Assembly: GCA_036404255.1 (NCBI GenBank)
Contig: DASWOP010000287.1
Span: forward strand, 1-19,818
DNA from: JARLFX01 sp036404255
Lineage (GTDB): Bacteria > Acidobacteriota > Terriglobia > Terriglobales > Acidobacteriaceae
Length of the DNA stretch: 19,818 bases
Reading direction: 5' to 3'
Position numbers and translations under genes: made by a program. This document shows, in pieces, positions 1 to 7,651 of the stretch. Every line of letters starts with the position of its first letter. Position 1 is the stretch's first letter. The notes under the pieces were generated by a model that had not been told where the DNA came from, made no database searches, and worked only from the letters and a program-made list of their open reading frames with translations.

Positions 1-4
1 TGCG

Positions 5-1042
5 TTAGACGCGAGGCACATCCGCGAGGCGGTTGGAGTTCTGGAAGGGAATCATCCAGCCGGGGTACTCGGGAGGCAGGGTGCTGACCTCGTCGAGCCG
101 CTTGATCTCGTCTTCTGTGAGTTGAACATCCACGGCAGAGAGATTCTGCTCAAGCTGATCGACCCGCTTAGCCCCGATGATGACTGAGGTGACGAAGGGT
201 TTGGCGAGAATCCAGGCGAGGGAGATGGAGGCTACGCTGGTGTTGTGGGCCTCTGCGATGGGGCGAAGAACATCGAGAATGTTCCAGGTACGTTCTTTAT
301 CCACGATGGGAAAATCAAACGCGGCGCGGCGCGAGTCTTCCGGCTTCTGGTTTTCGCGGGAGTACTTGCCGGAGAGGAGGCCGCCGGCGAGAGGGCTCCA
401 GACGAGAAGGCCGGTCTTCTGGTCTTGCAGGAGAGGAACAATCTCGCGCTCGAGGTCGCGGCTGGCGATGGAGTAGTAGGCCTGAAGGGTATTGAGTTTG
501 GTGAGATTTTTGGCTTCGGAGATGCCGAGGGCCTTCATGATCTGCCAGGCGTACCAGTTGGAACAGCCGATGTAGCGGACTTTGCCCTGAGAGACCAGGG
601 TATCGAGCGCACGGAGCGTCTCTTCGAGGGGCGTGACGGAGTCGGAGCCGTGGATCTGGTAGAGGTCGATGTAGTCCGTCTTCAGGCGGCGGAGAGAGGC
701 GTCCACCGCATCCATGATGTGGCCGCGGGAGGCGCCGACATCATTGCGGCCGGGGCCGGTGCGACCGAAGACCTTGGTGGCGATGATAACGTCTTTGCGC
801 GCGGTGCCGAGGTTGGCGATGGCTTTGGCCAGGACCTGCTCAGAGTTGCCATCGGTGTAGACGTCCGCGGTATCGATGAAGTTGATGCCCGCATCCAGTG
901 AGCGCCGGACGAGGTCATCGGCGAGTGGCTGTTCCACTCCTGCGACTGGCTTCCACATGCCTTCTCCAGATGAGAAGGTCATGGTGCCAAGACAAAGTTC
1001 TGATACGAGAAGACCAGTGTTTCCGAGGGTATGGTATTTCAT
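5..1042 (-). CDS. Aldo/keto reductase, likely NADPH-dependent
   Basis: A complete 345-residue cytoplasmic protein of the aldo/keto reductase superfamily, of usual family length, folding as a TIM barrel that reduces aldehydes or ketones with NADPH. The catalytic tetrad is visible: Asp57 and Tyr62 in FIDTADVY, Lys90 in IATK and His131 in YQIHG. Further family marks are GCSNW (159-163), the YYSIASR segment (189-195), WSPLAGGLLSGKY (215-227) and the cofactor-phosphate-binding SVIIGAKRVDQLEQN (286-300). The layout resembles the YajO/Tas/general stress protein 69 group. The ATG is supported by AAGAGG placed 5 bases upstream (plus positions 1048-1053). The stop lies at the window edge, so downstream partners are not seen. 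The physiological substrate cannot be told from the sequence. Confidence 0.95.
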   Translation of the reverse strand: MKYHTLGNTGLLVSELCLGTMTFSSGEGMWKPVAGVEQPLADDLVRRSLDAGINFIDTADVYTDGNSEQVLAKAIANLGTARKDVIIATKVFGRTGPGRNDVGASRGHIMDAVDASLRRLKTDYIDLYQIHGSDSVTPLEETLRALDTLVSQGKVRYIGCSNWYAWQIMKALGISEAKNLTKLNTLQAYYSIASRDLEREIVPLLQDQKTGLLVWSPLAGGLLSGKYSRENQKPEDSRRAAFDFPIVDKERTWNILDVLRPIAEAHNTSVASISLAWILAKPFVTSVIIGAKRVDQLEQNLSAVDVQLTEDEIKRLDEVSTLPPEYPGWMIPFQNSNRLADVPRV

Positions 1043-1331
1043 GACGACCTCTTGCAGGTATCTTGGGATTATTCCTTGCAGTGGTTAGATGAGGGCGGGG
1101 GAGGCGCGATTCATCGTAATATTGCAGATTCACATTGCTGAAATAAAGGAATAAATATTCGACCGGCATGCGAAGATGCCAGTCTATGTAAATAGAGACT
1201 GTTCCGCATCCGCGAAAGACTCACTCCCGGACACGCTATCTCATCCAATTAAAGTTTGACTGGTTCAATCAGGGCACTCCCGCGAATAACGGTGGCTGGT
1301 TCCGGCTGCCGGGGCGCGAGACAATAGAGAT
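1043..1331. other. Divergent intergenic region between aldo/keto reductase and DUF763 genes
   Basis: These 289 bases separate two divergently read genes and should hold both promoters. The stretch around 1110-1160 is visibly richer in A+T than the flanks. A TTGACT hexamer at 1256-1261 resembles a -35 box for the plus strand, but no convincing -10 lies 16-18 bases downstream. No hairpin, tRNA or credible small gene was recognised. Confidence 0.4.
1048..1053 (-). promoter_or_regulatory. Ribosome binding site of the aldo/keto reductase gene
   Basis: On the minus strand AAGAGG is followed by TCGTC and then the ATG at 1042. It is one of the few clear Shine-Dalgarno sequences in this window and fixes the start. 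Confidence 0.7.
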
Positions 1332-2552
1332 ATGAAGCGCTCTGGAACTGCCGATCTTCCGCTGCATGGCGGACGTGTGCCCCCGTGGCTGGCGGAGCGC
1401 ATGACGGAGCTGGGCACGGCCATTGCGGAGCATATTGTGCTGGCGTATGGGCCTTCGGAGTTTCTGGCAAGACTGAGCGATCCCTTCTGGTTTCAGGCGC
1501 TGGGCTGCGTGATGGGCATGGACTGGCATTCGTCCGGCATAACGACGTCGGTGATGGGCGCGCTGAAGCGGGGGCTGAATCCGCGGTTTGCCGATCTTGG
1601 GCTGGGCATCTGCGGTGGACGGGGAAAGCACTCCAAGCGCACGCCGGAAGAGCTACTGGCTTTCTCCGGGCGTACAGGACTGGATGGGGAGGCGCTGGCG
1701 CGGACCAGCAGGCTGACGGCGCGGGTGGACAACAACGCTATCGCCGACGGCTTTCAGCTCTACCTGCATTCGTTTGTGGTGAGCAGGAGCGGCGAGTGGA
1801 CGGTGGTGCAGCAGGGGATGAATCCGGCGAGCGGGCTGGCGCGGCGCTACCACTGGCACTCTGCGAGCGTGAGAGATTTTGTTTCCGATCCACATACGGC
1901 GATTTTGGGGCAGCCGCAGGGAACGATTCTGAACCTGGTGGATGCTCGCGCGACGAAAGCGCAGCAGGCGCTGCTGACGATTGCACATGAACCGGTTATG
2001 GCGTCTTTGAGCGAGGCGCGGAAGCTCACCATGCCGGTGCGGCACGATGTGCGAGCGGAGGACATCGACCTGAAGCGGCTGGGTGCGGTGCTGGCGGTGG
2101 CGCACGAGAAGGAACTGCGCGACTTTGCGTCGCTGCTGCTGGTGGAGGGTCTGGGGCCGCGAACTCTGCAATCGTTGGCGCTGATCGCGGAGGTGGTGCA
2201 TGGCGCGCCGAGCCGGTTTACCGATCCGGCGCGGTTTTCATTTGCACACGGCGGCAAGGACGGGCATCCGTTCCCGGTGCCCCTGAAGACGTACGATGAG
2301 TCGTTCGCGGTGCTGCGGCGTTCGCTGGAGGCTGCGCGGTTGGGGGATACGGCGAAGGCGGATGGATTTAGACGGCTGGACCGGCTGACGCGCGCGGTGG
2401 AGAACGATCTGGAGCCGATGGCGGATTTCAGCGGCGCGATGGCGCATGAGCGCAGCATCTCGGCGGAACTGGGTGGGCGGACGGTGATGGATGATCGCAA
2501 GGCGGCGAAGAAGAAGGCGGCTTCGGCGCAGCGTTCGCTTTTTGAGCTGTAG
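1332..2552 (+). CDS. DUF763 family protein with a helix-hairpin-helix-like segment
   Basis: A 406-residue protein matching the uncharacterised DUF763 family of bacteria and archaea. The typical N-terminus is present (MKRSGTADLPLHGGRVPPWL), supporting the ATG at 1332 although no Shine-Dalgarno is seen. Other recognisable blocks are LGLGICGGRGKHS (89-101), a long conserved core with QGMNP (161-165) and YHWHS (173-177), and FSFAHGGKDGHPFPVP (302-317). Residues 268-290, with VEGLGPRTLQSLALIAEVV, look like a helix-hairpin-helix, which in known proteins binds DNA backbone non-specifically. No enzyme motif was recognised. The C-terminus (389-400) is Lys/Ala-rich. There is no signal peptide or membrane segment, so it should be cytoplasmic. 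It stands alone, divergent from the reductase and convergent with bshC. Family assignment is confident; any DNA role is inference. Confidence 0.9.
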   Translation: MKRSGTADLPLHGGRVPPWLAERMTELGTAIAEHIVLAYGPSEFLARLSDPFWFQALGCVMGMDWHSSGITTSVMGALKRGLNPRFADLGLGICGGRGKHSKRTPEELLAFSGRTGLDGEALARTSRLTARVDNNAIADGFQLYLHSFVVSRSGEWTVVQQGMNPASGLARRYHWHSASVRDFVSDPHTAILGQPQGTILNLVDARATKAQQALLTIAHEPVMASLSEARKLTMPVRHDVRAEDIDLKRLGAVLAVAHEKELRDFASLLLVEGLGPRTLQSLALIAEVVHGAPSRFTDPARFSFAHGGKDGHPFPVPLKTYDESFAVLRRSLEAARLGDTAKADGFRRLDRLTRAVENDLEPMADFSGAMAHERSISAELGGRTVMDDRKAAKKKAASAQRSLFEL

Positions 2553-2601
2553 TGAATGTGCAGCACGAAGCAGCGCTGCTGCCTAAAGAGATTGGTTGGC
2601 C

Positions 2602-4245
2602 CTACAACTCAATGGCCTGGTGGCTACGACAGGGAGACTTTGCCGCTTCAATCAGGGTCGCAGGCAGATCATCTCCAAAGCGCGCTAGAAACCATGCTCC
2701 TGCCACAATGCGTTCCTGTGGGTGCTGCAGGGGGAAGACGTACAGCGAGATCGCTGCGGCATGCCTGGCGATGGATGCCGTGCGCTGTAGTTCAAACGTC
2801 GCTGCCATGCGCCGCAGACGGTTCATCTGGTAGCGCATTTTGCTGGCAGAGACATCTGCCGAGGCGCCCAGTGTAGAGCTGAGCGAGTGCATCCAGGCGG
2901 TCAGCGCTTCCAGCTCCTGGTTGAGCGCGTTGCCCGCAGCGGACAGCTTTTGTTTGCCTTCCACGGGCATGGCGCGTGCTCCCAGCCGCTGCGCCAGCTC
3001 GTCTGGAGAGGTAAAGGCCTGCGGCAGCTCGACCTCGTGCTTCGCCATGACTGTGGCTATAGCGGGTTCAATCAGGGTGGCAGACAAGCGCGCGTCTACG
3101 GTGGTGGTGCGGCCCAGAATGGCCTGGTATAGGACCTGCGACTGCGCGAAATAAGCAATCTCTGCCGGGCCGCCGATGTAGAGCGACGTGGGCAGCAGGG
3201 TGTCCTGAAAAACGGGACGCAACAGGACATTTGGGCTTAGCCGTTCCGGCGCGGTCCGCAGAATCTCAAGCAGCTGCTTCGTGCAGTAGGCTGAGGTCCC
3301 CGCCTTCCAGGGCGGAGCATCGGGCGTGTCCGGTGAATCCGCGGCCAGACGGAGTGCATTTCGCACGCCAGTGGTTTCGTCGATCAGGAAGAGCGTACTC
3401 GCGTTTTCGGCGACCAGCACCTGGGCGTGATAACCAGCCTTTTCCAGTTCGGTGCTGCGTTTGCGCAGTTCGCTCTGCAACGCTGCCGCATTACGGATGG
3501 CGTATTCCAGGGTGGGAGCGGCCAGGGAATGAAATTCGCGCGAGGCAGCGTCGAGCACGATGAGCCCGTGTGCGGCAAAGACGCCTGCGATGAAGCGGGC
3601 AAACGCGCCTGCGAGGGTTGCCCCGGGAGCATATGCCTCGCGTAGCGCTTCGCTGACGGGTGCATGGGCCAGCAACTCGGTGGCGCGGTCCAGCGCCTGG
3701 GTGATGCCGTCACGCAGGCGCAATCCGCCTACGGGCTGGCCGGCGGTGTGGGGTATGGCGGCCTTCAGGCTTTCCACATCGGTGCTGCTCAGCATGTGGA
3801 CATGATTCACTTCGGCGAGGTCATGGTCTTCGGTGGCAAGCCAGAAGATGGGTACGTGCGGATGTCCAGCAGCGGTGGCCTGTTCGGCACGGGCAACGGC
3901 GGTGGCGGCCTTCAGCAGGGTGAGCAGAGGTCCGCCAAAGAGCACGACCTGCTGCCCGGTGACCACGGCATTGGCACCCTGACGGAGGCGCTCAATATTG
4001 GCGAGCGCCGCTGGCTGGGTATTCTGCGCAGCCAGGAGATCAGCGAGGCGGCCACGATGCTCCGGGGTGAGGGACGACGGCCTGCTCATCCAGCCGAAGC
4101 GCGAGGCAGCGCCCGACAAAGCCGGGTAGCAGCGCTGGAGCAGCGGCTCATTCACATAGACACCATCCTGTGGGGAGCCAAGGAAATCGGCAAACAGGCG
4201 GGAAGTATGCGGTAGAACGGTGATGGGATAGCAGTGCGTCGTCAT
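2602..4245 (-). CDS. bshC: Bacillithiol biosynthesis cysteine-adding enzyme BshC
   Basis: A 547-residue protein close to the usual BshC (YllA) length of about 540. BshC catalyses the last step of bacillithiol synthesis, joining L-cysteine to glucosaminyl-malate, in the cytoplasm. Signature blocks are VVTGQQ (94-99) followed by GGPL (104-107), and FWLATEDHDLAEVNH (134-148); these line the nucleotide-like Rossmann pocket of the family. The C-terminal part ends with HPQER and a FLARFG segment, as usual. bshA and bshB are not in the window, so the pathway would have to be completed elsewhere; bsh genes are commonly scattered. No Shine-Dalgarno precedes the ATG at 4245. It is divergent from the Nudix gene with 139 bp between the two starts. 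Bacillithiol is known in Firmicutes, Deinococci, Bacteroidetes and Acidobacteria. Confidence 0.93.
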   Translation of the reverse strand: MTTHCYPITVLPHTSRLFADFLGSPQDGVYVNEPLLQRCYPALSGAASRFGWMSRPSSLTPEHRGRLADLLAAQNTQPAALANIERLRQGANAVVTGQQVVLFGGPLLTLLKAATAVARAEQATAAGHPHVPIFWLATEDHDLAEVNHVHMLSSTDVESLKAAIPHTAGQPVGGLRLRDGITQALDRATELLAHAPVSEALREAYAPGATLAGAFARFIAGVFAAHGLIVLDAASREFHSLAAPTLEYAIRNAAALQSELRKRSTELEKAGYHAQVLVAENASTLFLIDETTGVRNALRLAADSPDTPDAPPWKAGTSAYCTKQLLEILRTAPERLSPNVLLRPVFQDTLLPTSLYIGGPAEIAYFAQSQVLYQAILGRTTTVDARLSATLIEPAIATVMAKHEVELPQAFTSPDELAQRLGARAMPVEGKQKLSAAGNALNQELEALTAWMHSLSSTLGASADVSASKMRYQMNRLRRMAATFELQRTASIARHAAAISLYVFPLQHPQERIVAGAWFLARFGDDLPATLIEAAKSPCRSHQAIEL

Positions 4246-4384
4246 ATCTGGTACTGCACTAAGTCTCTCATGGAGGGATGCAGGCTGTACTTCGCCTATG
4301 TGCTTCTTAGATGGTGCAGAACCGTGGATGGGTTCGCAAAATCTGCATAGGCAATCCGTTGGGGCAAAGTGTTACGGTTTAAGT

Positions 4385-5014
4385 ATGAGCACAAAAAAGA
4401 AATCCGCGAAGAAGAAAGCTGCGGCCCCTGCGGCCAGCAAGAGCAAGAAGCCGAAGCTGCCACCTCGGGCAACAGTCATTTCGTCGAAGCTTTCGTACAA
4501 GGGCCCGCTGTTTTCCGTGTTTACGGATAAGCTGCGCGAGCCCAACGGCACGACCGGCATTCGTGATGTGATTCGCCACTCGGGCTCGGTGGTTATCCTG
4601 GCTGTGGACGAGACCGATGCCGGCGCGCCTGTGGTGATTATGGAGCAGCAGTACCGGCACGCGGCAGGGCAGTACCTGTGGGAGCTTCCTGCGGGTCGTC
4701 GCGAGCCGGGCGAGACTCCTCTGGCAGCGGCCAAACGCGAGCTGATCGAAGAGACCGGCTACCGTGCCAAGAAGTGGAAGAAACTGGTGCGATACTATGC
4801 CAGCCCGGGCTTCCTGGGCGAGTGGATGGAGATCTGGCTGGCCCGCGGCATTAGCGAAGGCATAGCCGAACCGGAAGCAGACGAGCACATCCACATTGTG
4901 CGCATGCCGCTGAGCGAACTGCTGCAGAGGATCGAAGCAGGCAAGATCATGGATGGAAAGACCATCATCGGCGCAAGTCTGTATGCGGCGCTAAGGCGCT
5001 CGGCGAAGATTTAG
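4385..5014 (+). CDS. Nudix hydrolase, ADP-ribose pyrophosphatase-like (NudF type)
   Basis: A 209-residue protein with a perfect Nudix box at 104-126: GRREPGE...REL.EETGY fits GX5EX7REUXEEXGU. The box binds divalent metal and cleaves nucleoside diphosphates linked to another moiety. QQYRHAAGQYLWELPAG just before it and YYASPGFLGEWMEIW (137-151) after it are typical of ADP-ribose pyrophosphatases, giving AMP and ribose 5-phosphate. Residues 1-26 form a Lys/Ala/Ser-rich disordered tail, unusual for NudF and like the basic tails of nucleic-acid-binding proteins. I chose ATG 4385; an earlier in-frame ATG at 4298 would add 29 residues lacking family similarity. No clear Shine-Dalgarno precedes either. 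The gene ends 11 bp before a strong hairpin terminator, so it is probably monocistronic. Confidence 0.88.
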   Translation: MSTKKKSAKKKAAAPAASKSKKPKLPPRATVISSKLSYKGPLFSVFTDKLREPNGTTGIRDVIRHSGSVVILAVDETDAGAPVVIMEQQYRHAAGQYLWELPAGRREPGETPLAAAKRELIEETGYRAKKWKKLVRYYASPGFLGEWMEIWLARGISEGIAEPEADEHIHIVRMPLSELLQRIEAGKIMDGKTIIGASLYAALRRSAKI

Positions 5015-5024
5015 GCCAGACAGT

Positions 5025-5064
5025 AAAGCAAAAGGCCCGCGATGATCGCGGGCCTTTTGCTTTT
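5025..5064. terminator. Bidirectional rho-independent terminator
   Basis: A perfect 17-bp stem (5025-5041 pairing with 5047-5063) closes a five-base ATGAT loop. Its core is GGCCCGCG/CGCGGGCC, flanked by AAAGCAAAA on the left and TTTTGCTTTT on the right. The A-rich and T-rich arms give a U-tract on either strand. It sits between the convergent Nudix gene (stop 5014) and the NHL lipoprotein gene (stop 5080) and can serve both. Confidence 0.93.
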
Positions 5065-5079
5065 GGAGTGTTTAGAGAC

Positions 5080-7470
5080 TTACTGTGGCATCGTGCCGGG
5101 TTTCTGCGTTGCGAGCAGAGGCCATGCCGCAGTTGCCGAGCCGATGATCTGGATCAGGCTATTGGCGTTCGTGCTGGTGGTGGTCAAGTCCGGCGTCGTG
5201 AACCAAACGGAGCCCGTGCTATCCACCGCGATGCCCTTGATGCTGACATTGAAGTCCGGATAGGTGCAGGTGGTAGTACTGGTTTGAACGATGCAGGGCT
5301 TGAAGCCTCCGCTCGGCGAGATGAATGCCGGGGTGGGAGCTGTCGTTGACCATGCGAGGATGCCGGTGGTGTCTGCGACCCAAACAGTGTTATTGCCATC
5401 CACTTCCAGGAACTTCGGTGCGGTGACGGCTGACGTGATCGTGTTGCAGGTAGCCTTTGTGGTCGCGTAATTTACAGAAGTGCATTCAAAGATGCCGTTT
5501 ACTATACCTGCGCCCTCAGTCTGCCCTGGTGTGCCGCCTGCTGTAAGCCACGAATTATTGGAAGAATCGATCGCAACGCCGTATGGCGCGTTATTTGTGG
5601 TGCCGCCAGAAGAAGAAGCGCCGCCGACAATTGTCTTATAGACGTCTGCTATAGAGCAGGCAGTGTTCGTAGCAGTGATGCAGTTGTAGGGAGCGGAGCC
5701 TGCTGCCTGGGTTCCCGTGATGGGCATGAAGAATGCCGTGCCTCCCAGCGAAAGCGAACCGAGTGTGCCGCTGCTTCCACCGAAGGATGCCCCGAAGAAG
5801 TCGCCCAGTGAGTCAAAGGCCAGGCCTCGACCGGATGACGCGAAGGTTGGAGCTGTAGTTGTGGAACCAATGGTCAGTGCGGTACCCGTGCTGATTGTGC
5901 CGCCCGCGCCAGCCGAGAAGGCAATGATATTCGGAACAGCGCTGGTAGCAGTCAACGCATTGAAAAAAACATTGTTGTACTTATCAATCGCAAGTCCGAT
6001 ATTTTGAAAATCCTGTGTTGCTGCTGCCTGGACGGGTGGGATGTAATTTGCGATAAAAGAGCCGGTGTTTGAGGCGTTGACGACGAAATCCAATGCTGTT
6101 GACGGTCTCGTTCCAGCGCTTCCAGTGGCACCCGCGCCATAATTGTGCATCCAGACGGCACCGGTATTGTCGATTGCGATATTGGTAAGCAAGTAATCAT
6201 TCTGGGCGGTTGCTGCGGCGCTGCTGGTGCAGAACCAGTTGGAGGAACCTGCGGTACCGCTGCCTGCAGCACCAGGTGTGCCACCAGTGCCTGTATAGGG
6301 GGTGATGGTCGGGCGGAAGGTTCCGTTGCTGGCCCAGCCGTAGAGGCAGGCGCTGATGGAGTTTGTCGTGCTCTTGGCGGTTGCTGTGGGTGCCCATGGA
6401 TCATTTTCGGGACTGGTGACGAAGACATTGTCGTCCGCATCCAGAGCCAGTGTGAAGGGAAAGGCTTTAGTTCCGCTCAACGGGTTGGCCGGGACAGGAT
6501 ACTGGATGGCAAGCGTCCAGTCATTCGGTGCCGCGGACAGCGCTGGGCTAAATGCCGCACCTACGCCGCCTCCCATGCCGTAAAGATTGGAAACATTGGT
6601 CGAACTCACATAGGGATTGCGAGCTATATTGAGCGCAGCTTGAAAGGTGTTTGAGGGAGAACTACCGCTGACCGAAGGCGTGTAAGAGAAGAACTTGCCG
6701 CAGTTGGTGGAGGTATCGGATGCTATCCCTCCCGTTGAATTAACGCAGGACTGCATGGCATTCGCAATCGTATTGATAACAGTCTGTGGTGCAATGGCAC
6801 CGCTATTTGAAGGAGGAACAGCGTATGCAAAGCCTTGAGCGGAGTTCACCAGATTTGTGTAGTTGGCGTAAGCGTGTGCGAGACCCGATGCGGCAGAAAC
6901 CGTATTTGCGGTGACGCTATTGGTGGCTGCCACGGAGGAGTTCGCCGACGGAGCCGTAATGTTTACAGTGCTTCCGCTCAAGGAGGTGAAGCTGCTCATG
7001 GAATAAGCCATTGCGACTGTTGTAACTTCGTTGACCACAACGAATGGCGTCAGGCTGCCGCAGGGGCCGAGCATGGCGCCGAGTAACTCATTGCCGTTCG
7101 CTCCCCCGCCTGTGTCTCCGCCGCTGATTGTGACGTAGACCTGCGCATTTGCAGGGCAGACGTAGCTGGAGGGGTTGAAGCTGAACATTCCAGTTCCAAC
7201 CGCTGTAGTTGTTGTACCGAGAACGGTCGCAGTGCCAACGTACGATCCGCCGCTCACGGACGTATTTGCCGCCGTAGCATAGAGCGTGACGGCTCCATTA
7301 CCGATCGGGGTTTCGCCGCCTATCGCCTTGCCACTGACGGCTTCGAGCGTCACGCTACTGGCAGAAGGGGCTGCCATATTTCCAAGACCACAGCCAGAGA
7401 GAAAGACGAGACCAGCGGCAAGTACACACGCTGCGTTAACGCGTAGGAAGGAACGGAAAGGGCTTTTCAT
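5080..7470 (-). CDS. NHL-like beta-propeller lipoprotein
   Basis: A 796-residue exported protein rich in Thr, Ser, Gly and Ala. The N-terminus is a lipoprotein signal: basic MKSPFR, a hydrophobic run, then the lipobox LSGC with the acylated cysteine at residue 27. Residues 40-120 resemble a small beta domain; 130-300 look alpha-helical. The second half holds seven spaced NHL-type strands, for example LALDADDNVFVT, IAIDNTGAVWMH, LAIDKYNNVFF, VAIDSSNNSWL, LEVDGNNTVWVAD and IAVDSTGSVWFT (roughly residues 341-760), suggesting one propeller. Several cysteines may form disulfides. Such proteins are common and expanded in Acidobacteria; their function is not known, and ligand binding at the cell surface is an inference. 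A GTG at 7476 would add two residues, but it overlaps the GAGG ribosome site, so ATG 7470 is preferred. No enzymatic motif was recognised. Confidence 0.85.
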   Translation of the reverse strand: MKSPFRSFLRVNAACVLAAGLVFLSGCGLGNMAAPSASSVTLEAVSGKAIGGETPIGNGAVTLYATAANTSVSGGSYVGTATVLGTTTTAVGTGMFSFNPSSYVCPANAQVYVTISGGDTGGGANGNELLGAMLGPCGSLTPFVVVNEVTTVAMAYSMSSFTSLSGSTVNITAPSANSSVAATNSVTANTVSAASGLAHAYANYTNLVNSAQGFAYAVPPSNSGAIAPQTVINTIANAMQSCVNSTGGIASDTSTNCGKFFSYTPSVSGSSPSNTFQAALNIARNPYVSSTNVSNLYGMGGGVGAAFSPALSAAPNDWTLAIQYPVPANPLSGTKAFPFTLALDADDNVFVTSPENDPWAPTATAKSTTNSISACLYGWASNGTFRPTITPYTGTGGTPGAAGSGTAGSSNWFCTSSAAATAQNDYLLTNIAIDNTGAVWMHNYGAGATGSAGTRPSTALDFVVNASNTGSFIANYIPPVQAAATQDFQNIGLAIDKYNNVFFNALTATSAVPNIIAFSAGAGGTISTGTALTIGSTTTAPTFASSGRGLAFDSLGDFFGASFGGSSGTLGSLSLGGTAFFMPITGTQAAGSAPYNCITATNTACSIADVYKTIVGGASSSGGTTNNAPYGVAIDSSNNSWLTAGGTPGQTEGAGIVNGIFECTSVNYATTKATCNTITSAVTAPKFLEVDGNNTVWVADTTGILAWSTTAPTPAFISPSGGFKPCIVQTSTTTCTYPDFNVSIKGIAVDSTGSVWFTTPDLTTTSTNANSLIQIIGSATAAWPLLATQKPGTMPQ

Positions 7471-7475
7471 TTTCA

Positions 7476-7479
7476 CCTC
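7476..7479 (-). promoter_or_regulatory. Ribosome binding site deciding the NHL lipoprotein start
   Basis: GAGG on the minus strand is followed by TGAAA and ATG at 7470, a five-base spacing. The in-frame GTG two codons earlier is part of the same GAGGTG, so it is unlikely to be the start. Confidence 0.6.
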
Positions 7480-7621
7480 GAACTAAATCCGGCTGGATGC
7501 GGCGATCTCTTTGAATCACTCACTGTTTTTTGGGAAAGCCGAAGCTTCAGAACGCACATAGGCAGTCCTGATAGCCGGGAGAACTCTAACCCCCAAGAAT
7601 CATGTTTGTCGATAGCATATT

Positions 7622-7646
7622 GCTGAAATTCCGCGGAATATTCAGC
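7622..7646 (-). terminator. Dyad just after uvrB, possible terminator or operator
   Basis: GCTGAA...TTCAGC arms surround the 12-base palindrome ATTCCGCGGAAT, giving a 25-base inverted repeat with a single bulged base. It begins five bases after the uvrB stop on the minus strand, where a transcript end is expected. No T-tract follows, so a classic intrinsic terminator is not proven. It could instead be a regulator site in the leader of the NHL lipoprotein gene. Confidence 0.45.
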
Positions 7647-7651
7647 CGGGA

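Noticed and set aside
245..901. 218-codon open frame on the plus strand, antisense to the aldo/keto reductase
   Set aside because: Shadow of a gene with intact catalytic residues; no domain recognised.
1847..2566. 239-codon open frame on the minus strand, antisense to the DUF763 gene
   Set aside because: Ser/Arg/Ala-rich shadow frame opposite a conserved family.
2569..2580. 12-base palindrome AGCAGCGCTGCT between DUF763 and bshC stops
   Set aside because: No T-tract and no usable loop; too short to call a terminator.
4294..4352. Inverted repeat GCCTATG/CATAGGC between bshC and the Nudix gene
   Set aside because: Seven-base arms 45 bases apart can arise by chance; no promoter boxes align with them.
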